Origin: Desulfomicrobium orale DSM 12838
GTDB lineage: Bacteria; Desulfobacterota; Desulfovibrionia; Desulfovibrionales; Desulfomicrobiaceae
NCBI RefSeq assembly: GCF_001553625.1
Contig: NZ_CP014230.1
Coordinates: 1,612,001 to 1,676,000, forward strand
Length of the DNA stretch: 64,000 bases
Reading direction: 5' to 3'
Of the stretch, positions 45,864-56,024 are shown one piece after another. Under the pieces are notes generated by a model. That model was not told where the DNA came from, did no database searches, and worked only from the letters and a program-made list of their open reading frames with translations. Position 1 is the first letter of the stretch. Each line of letters starts with the position of its first letter. Made by a program: the position numbers and the translations under genes.

Positions 45864-46802
45864 ATGTTTCGTTATTCCATATTCATTTCCATGATTTTCA
45901 TTTTCTGCGCCATTTTGATTTCTTGCGGTGGCGCGGCCCAGAAAGAATCCAAAGGGGGAGCCATGCGCACTCTGACCGAACAGGAGGCCCGCGTCATCAT
46001 ACATAAAGGCACCGAGGCCCCGTTCACCGGTGAGTATCTGCATAACAAGCGGCAGGGGACATATGTCTGCCGTCAGTGCGGAGCGCCGCTTTATCGTTCT
46101 TCGGACAAGTTCGACTCCGGATGCGGATGGCCGAGTTTTGACGACGCCCTGCCCGGAGCCGTACACCGCTCTCCGGATCCTGATGGGCACCGGGTAGAGA
46201 TCACATGCGAGAACTGCGGCGGACATCTGGGACATGTCTTCAAAGGTGAACAGTTTACGGCCAAAAACACGCGCCACTGCGTCAATTCCATCTCCATGAT
46301 TTTCGTCCCGGAAGAGAAAGCCTATTTCGCCGGAGGCTGCTTCTGGGGCGTGGAAGATGCTTTCAGCCATGTGGAGGGAGTGCTGGATGTCGCTTCCGGC
46401 TACATGGGCGGGCACACGGAGAACCCCACTTACGAGCAGGTTTCCAGAGGCAACACGGGACATGCCGAGACCGTGTGCGTGACTTACAACCCGGAAGTGG
46501 TCGATTTTAAGACGCTGGCCCGGCTTTTTTTTGAAATCCACGATCCCACGCAAAAAGACCGTCAGGGACCCGATGTGGGTACGCAGTACCGCAGTGCCGT
46601 GTTCTATGGCAGCGAAGAACAGAAGACCGTGACCGAAACTCTGGTGGAGGAACTGCGGGGTAAGGGCTGGGATGTGGTCACCCAGATTGCTCCGGCCGGA
46701 ACATTCACCATGGCCGAGGACTATCATCAGGATTTCACCCGGCGTACGGGCCGGGGCGCATGCCACATTCGCGTCCCCCGTTTCGATCAGGGACCGCGCT
46801 GA
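45864..46802 (+). CDS. Exported MsrB-MsrA fusion methionine sulfoxide reductase (lipoprotein)
   Basis: The protein repairs both epimers of oxidised methionine. The 312 residues start with a lipoprotein signal (IFISMIFIFCAILISCGG, lipidated Cys). The MsrB domain follows (zinc ligands CRQCG and CENCGG, active-site RHCVNS), then MsrA (GGCFWGVEDAFSHVEG with active-site Cys, GYMGGHTENPTYEQV, DVGTQYRSAVFY). The order is B then A, the reverse of the common PilB-type order. The ATG at 45864 has AAGGAGG 5 bases upstream. It starts 175 bp after the tRNA terminator. It should act in the periplasm or at the membrane. No thioredoxin domain is fused. Confidence 0.93.
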   Translation: MFRYSIFISMIFIFCAILISCGGAAQKESKGGAMRTLTEQEARVIIHKGTEAPFTGEYLHNKRQGTYVCRQCGAPLYRSSDKFDSGCGWPSFDDALPGAVHRSPDPDGHRVEITCENCGGHLGHVFKGEQFTAKNTRHCVNSISMIFVPEEKAYFAGGCFWGVEDAFSHVEGVLDVASGYMGGHTENPTYEQVSRGNTGHAETVCVTYNPEVVDFKTLARLFFEIHDPTQKDRQGPDVGTQYRSAVFYGSEEQKTVTETLVEELRGKGWDVVTQIAPAGTFTMAEDYHQDFTRRTGRGACHIRVPRFDQGPR

Positions 46803-46816
46803 AAAAAGAGGTGCAT

Positions 46817-47749
46817 ATGCCTGTCGCTGATTCCATGCTGGAACTTGTGGGCAATACGCCCCTGGTTCGTCTGAGCCGTCTGGGGCGGGACTGCCCGGCG
46901 GAAGTGGTGGTCAAGCTTGAATCCGCCAATCCGCTGTCCTCCATTAAGGACCGTATCGCCCTGAACATGATCCGCGAGGCCGAAAGCTCCGGGCGACTGA
47001 AACCGGGCATGACCGTGGTGGAGCCCACCAGCGGCAATACGGGAATAGGTCTGGCCTTTGTCTGCGCCGTACGCGGCTACCGGCTCGTCCTGACCATGCC
47101 GGAATCCATGAGTGTGGAGAGGCGTACCCTGCTCTCGGCTCTGGGCGCGGAATTGGTGCTCACTCCGGCTGCCGCCGGAATGGCCGGAGCCGTGGCCGAG
47201 GCGGAGAAAATTCTGGCCGCCACGTCTTCGGCTTTCATGCCGGACCAGTTTGCCAATCCGGACAATCCGGCCATGCATGAGAAAACCACGGCTCAGGAGT
47301 TGTGGAGGGACGCGGAAGGACGCCTGGATGCCTTTGTGGCGGGCGTGGGCACGGGCGGCACCCTGACCGGAGTGGCTCGGGCTCTGAAAAAATATAATCC
47401 CGATCTGTTGGCTGTGGCCGTGGAGCCCGCCGCCTCACCTCTTTTGAGTGGTGGGGCGGCGGGGCCGCACAAGATTCAGGGTATCGGAGCCAATTTTGTC
47501 CCCAAAACTCTGGACCGTTCCTTGGTGGACCGGATCATCCCCGTGGATGCCGAAGAGGCCATGCGTACGGCCCGTCTTCTGGCCAGGGAGGAAGGCATTT
47601 TGTGTGGTATCTCGTCCGGAGCCAACGTATGGGCGGCCCTCAGTCTGGCCAAGGAGTCGGAAATGTGTGGCAGGCGCATTGCGACGGTTATTTGCGATAC
47701 GGGCGAGCGCTACCTGTCCACTGAACTTTTTAACCCTGAACGGATATGA
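46817..47749 (+). CDS. cysK: Cysteine synthase A (O-acetylserine sulfhydrylase)
   Basis: CysK makes cysteine from O-acetylserine and sulfide, using PLP. The 310 residues show LVGNTPLVRLSRL near the start, the PLP Lys in ESANPLSSIKDRIAL, the substrate loop PTSGNTGIGLAF and the phosphate-binding loop AGVGTGGTLTGVAR. GISSGANVWAALSLA lies near the end. GAGG lies 6 bases before the ATG at 46817. It overlaps cysE by 4 bp; CysK and CysE form the cysteine synthase complex. Confidence 0.97.
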   Translation: MPVADSMLELVGNTPLVRLSRLGRDCPAEVVVKLESANPLSSIKDRIALNMIREAESSGRLKPGMTVVEPTSGNTGIGLAFVCAVRGYRLVLTMPESMSVERRTLLSALGAELVLTPAAAGMAGAVAEAEKILAATSSAFMPDQFANPDNPAMHEKTTAQELWRDAEGRLDAFVAGVGTGGTLTGVARALKKYNPDLLAVAVEPAASPLLSGGAAGPHKIQGIGANFVPKTLDRSLVDRIIPVDAEEAMRTARLLAREEGILCGISSGANVWAALSLAKESEMCGRRIATVICDTGERYLSTELFNPERI

Positions 47750-48636
47750 AAAATTCCCAGAGCGACAGCATCCTGAATGACGTAGTGGAGCACCTGTGCC
47801 GTCCCGAATCCTACGCGGGAGTGTATCACCTGCCGTCTCTGGGCTCTCCCATGCCTTCGGCCGAAGCCCTGTCGGAAATGGTGGAAAGGCTGCGATCCGT
47901 GTTGTTTCCCGGTTTTTTTCAGGAATCCTACGTCACCCCTCAGAACATGGCCTATTTTACAGGCTCCAAACTGGAGCAGGTGCGGCGGGAGCTGATCCGG
48001 CAGGTGGAACGCGGCTTCTGCTTCTTCTGCACCAAGGACGAGGAAACCTGTTCCCGGGAGTGTACGGAGCGGGCCGAGCGCATTGCCGGGGAATTCCTGA
48101 AAACCCTGCCGTACATTCGGCACATGCTGGCCACGGACGTACAGGCGGCCTTCGCCGGGGACCCGGCGGCCAAGAACCCCGGAGAAACCATCTTCTGTTA
48201 TCCATCCATCCGGGCGGTGACCAACTACCGTATCGCCCACGAACTGCACCTGCTCGGGGTGCAGCTTATTCCACGCATCATCACCGAGCTGGCCCATTCG
48301 GCCACGGGCATCGATATTCATCCCGGCGCAACCATCGGTGAATCGTTTTTCATCGACCATGGTACGGGTACGGTCATTGGCGAAACGTGCATCATCGGTC
48401 GGAACGTGCGCCTGTACCAGGGTGTGACCCTGGGAGCCAAAAGCTTCCCGACAGAGGAAAACGGCTATCTGGTTAAAGGCATCGCCCGGCACCCCATTGT
48501 AGAGGATGATGTGATCATCTACTCCGGGGCCACGATTTTGGGCCGGATCACTATTGGCGCAGGGGCCGTCATTGGCGGCAACATGTGGGTGGTGGAGGAT
48601 GTATCTCCGGGAAAGAAATTATATCGCGGCAATTGA
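47746..48636 (+). CDS. cysE: Serine O-acetyltransferase (CysE/EpsC type)
   Basis: CysE makes O-acetylserine from serine and acetyl-CoA. The 296 residues end in a left-handed beta-helix with hexapeptide repeats: GIDIHPGATIGESFFIDHGTG (active-site His), IGRNVRLYQGVTLGAK, IVEDDVIIYSGATILGRITIGAGAVIGG. The N-terminal ~150 residues are longer than in enteric CysE. They carry a Cys-rich stretch, GFCFFCTKDEETCSREC. The typical CysE C-terminal Ile tail that docks in CysK is not obvious (ends KKLYRGN). It overlaps cysK by 4 bp. Confidence 0.92.
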   Translation: MKNSQSDSILNDVVEHLCRPESYAGVYHLPSLGSPMPSAEALSEMVERLRSVLFPGFFQESYVTPQNMAYFTGSKLEQVRRELIRQVERGFCFFCTKDEETCSRECTERAERIAGEFLKTLPYIRHMLATDVQAAFAGDPAAKNPGETIFCYPSIRAVTNYRIAHELHLLGVQLIPRIITELAHSATGIDIHPGATIGESFFIDHGTGTVIGETCIIGRNVRLYQGVTLGAKSFPTEENGYLVKGIARHPIVEDDVIIYSGATILGRITIGAGAVIGGNMWVVEDVSPGKKLYRGN

Positions 48637-49004
48637 CAATACTGCCCAGTCCGTTGGTTAAAGTCGTATTTTTGAAAATCTTCCATTAGACTGTAATTTT
48701 TACATTAAACTCTCACCGCGTATTCCCGGACAATATGGGTGATATGGTGTTGAATATGTCTTTTTTACATCGACACTGAAGCAATCTGTGCCCGGATTGA
48801 TACGATGGATGCCTTTCTGGCAAACTGACTTCTAGTTTGAGGCGGTATTGCCTCCGTAGCTCCTGCTCTCTGGTGAATTGGGGCCGGTGTTGACAGCATG
48901 GGCCGCTTGTTCAAGGATTCGGACATTGCCGGAGTCCATGGATCGATCAATATGCGCGGGACGCTTTTTCGTTCCGGTTCCTCCAATGGGAGTACGGAAT
49001 TCCG
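48637..49004. other. Intergenic region upstream of the hybrid kinase
   Basis: This is 368 bp, AT-rich in its first half. I see only a short hairpin (GAGGC / GCCTC near 48840) and no gene with a ribosome-binding site; it probably contains the promoter of the kinase operon. Confidence 0.4.
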
Positions 49005-50669
49005 ATGTACGAATACGGAGACATTTTTCTCAGCGGCTATGCAGTGCTGTGGACGCTGTTTCTCATCCTCATGCTGGCGGTGAACATCCATCTGCGGCAG
49101 AACGCGGAAGAACGCCTGACTCTGGCCATCGCCGGCATTAACGAGGGCGTTTGGGACTGGAACAGAGTCACTGACAAGGTTTTTTATTCCCCCCGGTGGA
49201 AGGAAATCATCGGATATCGGGACGAGGAACTGCCCAACAAGCTGGAAGAATGGAAAAAACGCATCCACCCCGACGATCTGGAGCGTGTCCTTGGAGTCAA
49301 CGATCTCATGTATACCGACCTGGAGGCTGTCCACTTCGAGGCCGAATACCGGCTTCTCCACAAGGATGGCTCCTATCGCTGGATTCTCGGCCGGGGCACC
49401 TGCCTGCGGGACAAGGACGGGAAACCTTACCGCATGGTTGGAGCCCACGCGGACATCACCGAACGAAAGCTCATGGAAGAAGAGCTGATCATGGCCCGCG
49501 ACGAGGCCCTTGGCGCGAGCATGGCCAAAAGCGAGTTTCTGGCCAACATGAGCCATGAAATCCGCACACCTCTCAACGGCATGCTGGGCATGCTGCAACT
49601 TCTGGAAGCTTCGAGGCTGACGGAGGAACAGAATTCCTATGTGCGTATGGCGGCGGATTCGGGCCGCAGGCTGACCGGTCTGTTGACGGACATCCTGGAA
49701 CTGTCCCGGCTCGAGGCGGGCAAGCTGGACAAGGAAGAACGGGTTTTCGGCCTTGTGGAAGTCCGCGAAGCCACGCTGGGACTTTTTTCCAGAGATGTCC
49801 GGAACAAGGGGCTGGAGCTGGAATTCATGCTCGATCCGGCATTGCCAGGGAGCCTGCTGGGGAACGAATCCCGGCTGCGGCAGATCCTGTTCAATCTGGT
49901 GGGTAATGCCGTCAAGTTCACGACCGAGGGCGGCGTGCGGGTCAGTGCCCACCTGCTGACCAGCGGTGGGCAGACCCTGCGGGTGCTTTTCAGTGTGGAG
50001 GATGACGGCCCGGGAATTCCCGACGAACTGCTCGGCCGGATTTTCGAGCCCTTCGTGCAGGGGGAAACATCCTATGTCCGCAATCATCAGGGGGCCGGAC
50101 TTGGTTTGCCCATCGTCAAGCGGCTGGTGCGGATGATGGGCGGCACTCTGGCCGTCGACAATGGCGGCCGGGGGCTGAGCGTGTGTTTCGCGCTGCCTTT
50201 CCGGCGGGTGGAGGCCGTATGTCCGGAGCGGGAGGAGGGTACATGTCCTTGTCTGACCGGGCTGCGGATTCTGCTGGCCGAGGACGATCCGGTGAGCATG
50301 CTGGCCGTAAGCCGTATGCTGGAGAGGGCCGGGCACTGCATCCATACAGCGGTGGACGGGCTCCGGGCTCTGGAGCGCGCCCGGGCGGAAGATTTCGATG
50401 TAGTGCTCATGGACGTGCAGATGCCGGTTATGGACGGCATGGAGGCCACCCGGCGTCTGCGGGCGGACGAGGCACTGGCGGGCCGGATCAGGGTCCCCGT
50501 CATCGCCATGACGGCTTATGCCATGGAAGGCGACCGGGAGCGGATTCTGGCCGCGGGAATGACCGATTATGTGCCCAAACCGGTGAACTGGAAAGTGCTT
50601 AACGCGGCCATCGCGCGGTGTATGCACGGCTCCGGCAAGGGGCGCGAAAACGGCAGCACGGGCGCATGA
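49005..50669 (+). CDS. Membrane-anchored PAS hybrid histidine kinase
   Basis: The 554-residue protein has one N-terminal TM helix ([18 protein letters not shown], residues ~13-30). A PAS/PAC domain follows ([36 protein letters not shown]), then HisKA ([19 protein letters not shown], phospho-His), HATPase ([28 protein letters not shown]) and a C-terminal receiver ([35 protein letters not shown]). With no separate sensor domain outside the cell, the PAS probably senses a cytosolic signal. It overlaps the PAS-LuxR gene by 4 bp (ATGA), so the pair is translationally coupled. Confidence 0.92.
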   Translation: MYEYGDIFLSGYAVLWTLFLILMLAVNIHLRQNAEERLTLAIAGINEGVWDWNRVTDKVFYSPRWKEIIGYRDEELPNKLEEWKKRIHPDDLERVLGVNDLMYTDLEAVHFEAEYRLLHKDGSYRWILGRGTCLRDKDGKPYRMVGAHADITERKLMEEELIMARDEALGASMAKSEFLANMSHEIRTPLNGMLGMLQLLEASRLTEEQNSYVRMAADSGRRLTGLLTDILELSRLEAGKLDKEERVFGLVEVREATLGLFSRDVRNKGLELEFMLDPALPGSLLGNESRLRQILFNLVGNAVKFTTEGGVRVSAHLLTSGGQTLRVLFSVEDDGPGIPDELLGRIFEPFVQGETSYVRNHQGAGLGLPIVKRLVRMMGGTLAVDNGGRGLSVCFALPFRRVEAVCPEREEGTCPCLTGLRILLAEDDPVSMLAVSRMLERAGHCIHTAVDGLRALERARAEDFDVVLMDVQMPVMDGMEATRRLRADEALAGRIRVPVIAMTAYAMEGDRERILAAGMTDYVPKPVNWKVLNAAIARCMHGSGKGRENGSTGA

Positions 50670-51589
50670 ACGGCCGTGATCCGTCCGGGGACGCGGCGCT
50701 GCGGCAGGAGCTGGAGCATCTGCGCGCCCGGCTTCAGGTGCTGGTGGACGGTTCACCCCTGGGCATTTTCTTCGATGACGCGGAGGACCGCTGCGTCTAC
50801 GTGAACCGGACCTTTTGCGGCATGATGGAACTGACCTTTGAAGAAGCTCTGGGAGACGGCTGGACCCGGACCGTGCACCCGGATGATCTGCCCTGGCTCA
50901 TGCGCGAGCGTGCTTTGGCCGTGCGGGGCCGGGCCGAAGTGTTCCGGGCCGAATACCGCTATGCCTGTTCCGGCGGACGGACCGGCTGGGTTGAGGAGCA
51001 GACCCGCCCTGTTCTCGGCCCGGCCGGAAAACTTCTTGGATACGCGGGCACTCTGACGGAAATTACCTGGCGCAAGGAAGCGCAGCGGGAACAGGAACGG
51101 CGTACGGAAGAGCTGGAGGACCGTGTGCGGGAGCGCACGGCGGAACTGCGGGAGCAGACGGAGCGTCTGTCTGAAATGAATGCAGCCCTGAAGGTGCTGC
51201 TGCGCCAGCGAGAGGAGGACCGGGCGGAGCTGGAGCGGGTCGTGCTGGCCAATGTGCGAAGCAGAATCAAGCCCGCCCTGGATCTGCTGGCCGGATTGGG
51301 CGGAGAACCGCGCATTCTCGACCTGCTGGAAGACGTACGCAGGGGCCTCAGGGAATTGACCGAGCCCTTCTGCCGCCGTCTTTCTTCCGCCAGTGGGAAT
51401 CTGACGCCCTCAGAAATCCGGGTGGCGGACCTGATCCGGCAGGGCCTGACCTCCAAGGAAATCGCCCGCCGTCTGGGCGTAGGCGTTTCCACTGTGGATT
51501 CCCACCGCAACCACATCAGGGCCAAGCTGGGTCTGCATGGCAGGCGGCCCGGCCTGCGAGCGTATCTTCTGTCCCTGCAAGAGGATTGA
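50666..51589 (+). CDS. PAS-domain LuxR-family transcriptional regulator
   Basis: The 307-residue protein has a PAS fold (residues ~20-130; LVDGSPLGIFFDDAEDRCVYVNRTF, then GYAGTLTEITWRKEA). A long coiled coil comes next (EELEDRVRERTAELREQTERLSEMNAALKVL; about 140-200). A C-terminal LuxR HTH closes it (LTPSEIRVADLIRQGLTSKEIARRLGVGVSTVDSHRNHIRAKLGL). It has no receiver domain, so it is not a standard kinase target. It should bind DNA as a dimer. The 4-bp overlap with the hybrid kinase implies a functional link. Confidence 0.88.
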   Translation: MNGRDPSGDAALRQELEHLRARLQVLVDGSPLGIFFDDAEDRCVYVNRTFCGMMELTFEEALGDGWTRTVHPDDLPWLMRERALAVRGRAEVFRAEYRYACSGGRTGWVEEQTRPVLGPAGKLLGYAGTLTEITWRKEAQREQERRTEELEDRVRERTAELREQTERLSEMNAALKVLLRQREEDRAELERVVLANVRSRIKPALDLLAGLGGEPRILDLLEDVRRGLRELTEPFCRRLSSASGNLTPSEIRVADLIRQGLTSKEIARRLGVGVSTVDSHRNHIRAKLGLHGRRPGLRAYLLSLQED

Positions 51590-51708
51590 TACCTTAATCA
51601 TACCAAATAGCTTGGTTCGGGATTTGTCCGGAGTGCGGAACTGAAATATTTTTTGTGAGCCTGCGTGCAGTTTATGCGGCGCGATGGAAGAGAATTCTGG
51701 AGGAACAC

Positions 51709-52035
51709 ATGGAGTGCGTGCTGGCATATGTGACGGTCCCGGATATGGAGACAGCCCGCCGGATCGGGCGCGCCGTGGTGGAGCGGCGTCTGGCCGCGTG
51801 CGTGAACATTCTGCCCGGCATGGAATCCATGTACTGGTGGAACGCGGAGGTGCAAAGCGGCAGCGAAGTGGTTCTTCTGGTCAAGACCACGCGGGCGTCT
51901 TTCGCGGCATTGACGGAATGCGTGGCCGGGCTGCACCCGTACGAGGTGCCGTGCATTGTGGGTGTGCCTCTTGTGGATGGGCATGAACCGTTTCTGCGCT
52001 GGATCCGCGAGGAAACGTCGCCGGAAAAAAGTTGA
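51709..52035 (+). CDS. cutA: Divalent-cation tolerance protein CutA
   Basis: CutA is a small trimeric protein linked to copper/divalent-ion tolerance; its biochemical role is still debated. The 108 residues match the family: AYVTVPDMETARRIGRAVVERRLAACVNILPGMESMYWWN, SEVVLLVKTTRASF and HPYEVPCIVGVPL. GGAGGA lies 5 bases before the ATG at 51709. It lies upstream of miaB. Confidence 0.93.
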   Translation: MECVLAYVTVPDMETARRIGRAVVERRLAACVNILPGMESMYWWNAEVQSGSEVVLLVKTTRASFAALTECVAGLHPYEVPCIVGVPLVDGHEPFLRWIREETSPEKS

Positions 52036-52160
52036 CGTCGCGGAACAAAGATTCATAGCAGAGGCGCGGGTGCCCGCCGCCCGTGATGGCTTTTGAGAGC
52101 CGCCGGGCCATGGGGCAGAGGAGCCTTTCCCGCGAATATCAGATCGGAGACCTGCTGGAC

Positions 52161-53495
52161 GTGCGCTTTCATATATTGACTTTCGGGTGCCAGATGAATG
52201 TTGCGGACTCGGACTGGCTGACCCGTTCCCTGGTGGCCCGCGGATGGATGCCGGCCGCCGAGGAAGAGGCGCAGGTTTTCGTGGTGACCACATGCAGCGT
52301 CCGTGAAAAGCCCGAGCAGAAGGTGTACTCCCTGCTTGGGCGGCTCAAGGAGTACGCAGACAGGAACCCGGAAGTCTTTGCGGCTGTGGGCGGCTGTGTG
52401 GCGCAGCAGGTGGGCGAGGAATTCTGGCGGCGGTTTCCCTTCGTACGGCTGATCTTCGGCACCGACGGCACGGGCATGGTGCCTCAGACTCTGGAGCGTC
52501 TGGCGCTGGATGCCGGGCTGCGGGTCAGCCTGCTGGACTTTCTGGATCACTATCCGGAGCGGGAGCCGGCCGGGTCCGGAAATGTCGGCGCTCAGGCTTT
52601 CGTGAACATCATGCAGGGGTGTGACAATTTCTGCGCCTACTGCATTGTGCCGTTTACCCGCGGACGGCAGAAATCCCGCACCGCCGATGCCGTGGTGGCC
52701 GAATGTGAGTCTCTGGTGCGCCGGGGAGCCCGCGAACTGACTCTGCTCGGTCAGAACGTGAACAGTTACGGGCAGGACCGGCGTGGCGACGGCACCACCT
52801 TTGCCGGACTGCTCCATCGCGTCGCGGCCGTTCCCGGCCTGTTGCGCCTGAAGTTCACCACATCGCATCCCAAAGATATCGCCCCGGAAGTGATCGAGGC
52901 GTTCCGCACCCTGTCCAACCTGAGCCCGCAGCTGCATCTGCCCGCGCAGTCCGGCGCCGACTCCATACTGGCGGCCATGGGCCGCAAATATACCCGCGAG
53001 CGCTACATGGGCATTGTACGGGATTTGCGTGCGGCTTGTCCGCACATCGCGCTCAGCACGGATATCATCGTGGGTTTTCCCGGAGAGACCGTGCGGGATT
53101 TCGAGGAAACGCTGTCGCTGCTGGAAGAAGTGCGTTTCATCTCGGCCTTTTCCTTCAAATATTCGGACCGGCCGGGCGTGCGTGCCGAAAAGATGGATTT
53201 CAAGGTGCCGGAAGAGGAAAAGGCCAGACGTCTGGAAGTGCTCCAGGAGGTGCAAAACCGCATCACGGCGGAAGATTTGCTGGCCCAGGTGGGCCGCCGG
53301 GCGCTGGTGCTGGTGGAAGGTCCGAGCAGAATGCAGGATGGCCGCGGCGCATTCTGGCGCGGCCGGGACGAGGGCGGACGGATCGTCAATTTTCCACACT
53401 CGGGAACCGGACTGACTGGGAAAATGGCTGAAGTGGTCATTCTGGGGGCGAAGAAACACTCGCTGACGGGCGAGATGCGAGGTGCCGCATGGTAG
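52161..53495 (+). CDS. miaB: tRNA-2-methylthio-N6-dimethylallyladenosine synthase MiaB
   Basis: MiaB adds the methylthio group to i6A37 in tRNAs reading UNN codons. It is a radical-SAM enzyme with two Fe-S clusters. From the GTG at 52161 the 444 residues begin MRFHILTFGCQMN. The three N-terminal cluster Cys are in FGCQMN, VVTTCSVRE and VGGCVAQQ. The radical-SAM motif is GCDNFCAYCIVP. A C-terminal TRAM domain follows (LVLVEGPSRM). GTG at 52083 or ATG at 52086/52113 are possible earlier starts but lack good ribosome-binding sites and would add an unusual extension. It overlaps the DUF151 gene by 7 bp. Confidence 0.93.
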   Translation: MRFHILTFGCQMNVADSDWLTRSLVARGWMPAAEEEAQVFVVTTCSVREKPEQKVYSLLGRLKEYADRNPEVFAAVGGCVAQQVGEEFWRRFPFVRLIFGTDGTGMVPQTLERLALDAGLRVSLLDFLDHYPEREPAGSGNVGAQAFVNIMQGCDNFCAYCIVPFTRGRQKSRTADAVVAECESLVRRGARELTLLGQNVNSYGQDRRGDGTTFAGLLHRVAAVPGLLRLKFTTSHPKDIAPEVIEAFRTLSNLSPQLHLPAQSGADSILAAMGRKYTRERYMGIVRDLRAACPHIALSTDIIVGFPGETVRDFEETLSLLEEVRFISAFSFKYSDRPGVRAEKMDFKVPEEEKARRLEVLQEVQNRITAEDLLAQVGRRALVLVEGPSRMQDGRGAFWRGRDEGGRIVNFPHSGTGLTGKMAEVVILGAKKHSLTGEMRGAAW

Positions 53496-53983
53496 AAATG
53501 ATTGTTTTCGGGCTGGCCCTGGACGAGGACTCCCAGATGCCCATCCTCATTCTCAAGGACAAGGCGGAGGATGTGATTTTTCCTATCTGGATCGGCGCGC
53601 TGGAGGCCATGTCCATTTCCATGACCCTGAACAAGGTCGCCGTGCCCAGGCCCATGACTCACGACCTGATGCTCAATGTCCTGAAGAAACTGGCCGCCAG
53701 GCTGGAGGCGGTGGAAATCGTGTCCATCCACGAAGGCACCTACTATGCGGAACTGGTGCTCACTATCGGCGGGGAAGAGCGGCGGGTGGACTGCCGGCCT
53801 TCGGATTCCATCGCTCTGGCTCTTCGCGCGGAAGCACCCATCCGGGTGGCGGAGGAGGTCATCGCCCTGAACAAAAACCTGCAAAAGGGCGGATTCCAGG
53901 AGGAACTGAAGGGCGAGGACAGTGAGAAATGGACGGAAATTCTGTCCCGGTACAGTCTCGACGACATCAAATATAAAATGTGA
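53489..53983 (+). CDS. Bifunctional nuclease family protein (DUF151)
   Basis: The 164 residues match the DUF151 family: VEMIVFGLALDEDSQMPILILKDKAEDVIFPIWIGALEA, then RPMTHDLMLNVLKKL, YYAELVLTIGGEERRVDCRPSDSIALALR, and a C-terminal acidic tail. The family has been linked to nuclease activity, but its role in bacteria is unclear. The ATG at 53489 lies inside the miaB end, and the TGA overlaps the next ATG (TGATG). Confidence 0.85.
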   Translation: MVEMIVFGLALDEDSQMPILILKDKAEDVIFPIWIGALEAMSISMTLNKVAVPRPMTHDLMLNVLKKLAARLEAVEIVSIHEGTYYAELVLTIGGEERRVDCRPSDSIALALRAEAPIRVAEEVIALNKNLQKGGFQEELKGEDSEKWTEILSRYSLDDIKYKM

Positions 53984-54636
53984 TGATAGACCTGCATACG
54001 CATACCATATTCAGCGACGGCGAACTGCTTCCGGCGGAGCTGGCCCGGCGGGCCAAGGTCGCCGGGTATCGGGCCATCGCCATTACCGACCACGCGGACG
54101 CTTCCAATCTGGAGCTGATAGTGCCGAGGATATCCGCCATGGCGCGCGAGTACTCGGCGTATATGGATCTGACCATCATCGCCGGAGTGGAACTGACCCA
54201 CGTGCCGCCGGGTCTTGTGGAACAGGAGACGCGCCGGGCCAGGGCGCTTGGTGCGCAGGTCGTGGTCGTTCACGGGGAAACCATTGTGGAACCGGTGGAA
54301 CGCGGCACGAATCTGGCGGCCATCGAGGCCGGCGTGGATGTGCTGGCCCATCCGGGGCTGATCACGGAGGAGGAAGTCCGTCTGGCGGCGGAAAAAAAGG
54401 TCCTGCTCGAAATCACCACCCGTTCCGGGCACGGCTATACCAACGGGCATGTGCTGACCCTGGCCCGCAGGCATGGCGCGGCCGTGGTGGTCAACAACGA
54501 CGCTCACGCTCCCCGCGACCTGACGGATAGGGATTTGCGGCGCAAAATCGCCCTGGGGTGCGGCATGACTCCCGAAGAGTACCGTATGGCGGACGAGTGC
54601 GCCTGGAATCTTGTGTCCCGCTGTCTTTCCCTGTAG
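53983..54636 (+). CDS. PHP-domain phosphoesterase
   Basis: The 217-residue protein is a single PHP domain. Metal-binding motifs are visible: DLHTHTIFSDGE (HxH and Asp), ITDHAD, VHGETIVEP (His/Glu), LAHPGLIT and NNDAHAP. Related proteins hydrolyse phosphate esters such as histidinol phosphate or short nucleotides; the substrate cannot be named. The start overlaps the stop of the DUF151 gene by 1 base (an adjacent GTG at 53980 is possible). Confidence 0.88.
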   Translation: MIDLHTHTIFSDGELLPAELARRAKVAGYRAIAITDHADASNLELIVPRISAMAREYSAYMDLTIIAGVELTHVPPGLVEQETRRARALGAQVVVVHGETIVEPVERGTNLAAIEAGVDVLAHPGLITEEEVRLAAEKKVLLEITTRSGHGYTNGHVLTLARRHGAAVVVNNDAHAPRDLTDRDLRRKIALGCGMTPEEYRMADECAWNLVSRCLSL

Positions 54637-54684
54637 GGATGCGATCTTTATTTCCCATCAAATCAAGCGGAAGGTGAATATATC

Positions 54685-55473
<789 letters not shown>

Positions 55474-55475
55474 CC

Positions 55476-55880
55476 ATGCAGCTGAACGGAAAGGGTTTTC
55501 TGGCGGAAATCAACGTCACGCCTTTTGTGGACGTGATGCTGGTGCTGCTTATCATCTTCATGGTCACCGCTCCCATGCTGACCCAGGGCGTGGAAGTGGA
55601 CCTGCCGGAAACCAAGACGGTGGAAACACTCCCGGAAGACAGTGAGACCGTGGTGCTGAAGATTCTGAAGGACGGCACCATCAAGCTGGACAAATACGAA
55701 GTCAAACTGGAGGAGCTGGGCAATTATCTGAAGCGGATGGAGCTGGAGAAAGGCAATCTGCTCTATCTCCAGGCCGACAAGGACGTGGCCTACGGAACCG
55801 TGGTCAAGGTCATGGCGGAGGTCCGGGCCGCCGGCGTGCAGAAGCTGGGTGTGGTGGCGGAACCCGAGGATGAAAAATAG
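55476..55880 (+). CDS. tolR: Tol-Pal system subunit TolR (ExbD/TolR family)
   Basis: The 134 residues have one TM helix ([19 protein letters not shown]) with the conserved Asp at its start ([17 protein letters not shown]), which takes part in proton transfer. A periplasmic domain ends [35 protein letters not shown]. It starts 2 bp after the tolQ stop. Confidence 0.94.
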   Translation: MQLNGKGFLAEINVTPFVDVMLVLLIIFMVTAPMLTQGVEVDLPETKTVETLPEDSETVVLKILKDGTIKLDKYEVKLEELGNYLKRMELEKGNLLYLQADKDVAYGTVVKVMAEVRAAGVQKLGVVAEPEDEK

Positions 55881-56024
55881 CGCCTGGCCTGTGCGAGCGG
55901 CGTTCTTTTTCCACCGGGAGCCCGGCCAAAGCCGGTTCCGCGTCCCGCTGAATTTACCCTAACATCGAATTGTCTGCGCAACGCCGGACGGCGTGAGGCA
56001 GATGGTTTTCGCGATAAAGGCAAG

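Noticed and set aside
48765-50756. A 663-codon minus-strand frame opposite the hybrid kinase.
   Set aside because: It mirrors the kinase gene, is very Pro/Gln/His-rich as expected of an antisense frame, and has no recognisable domain.
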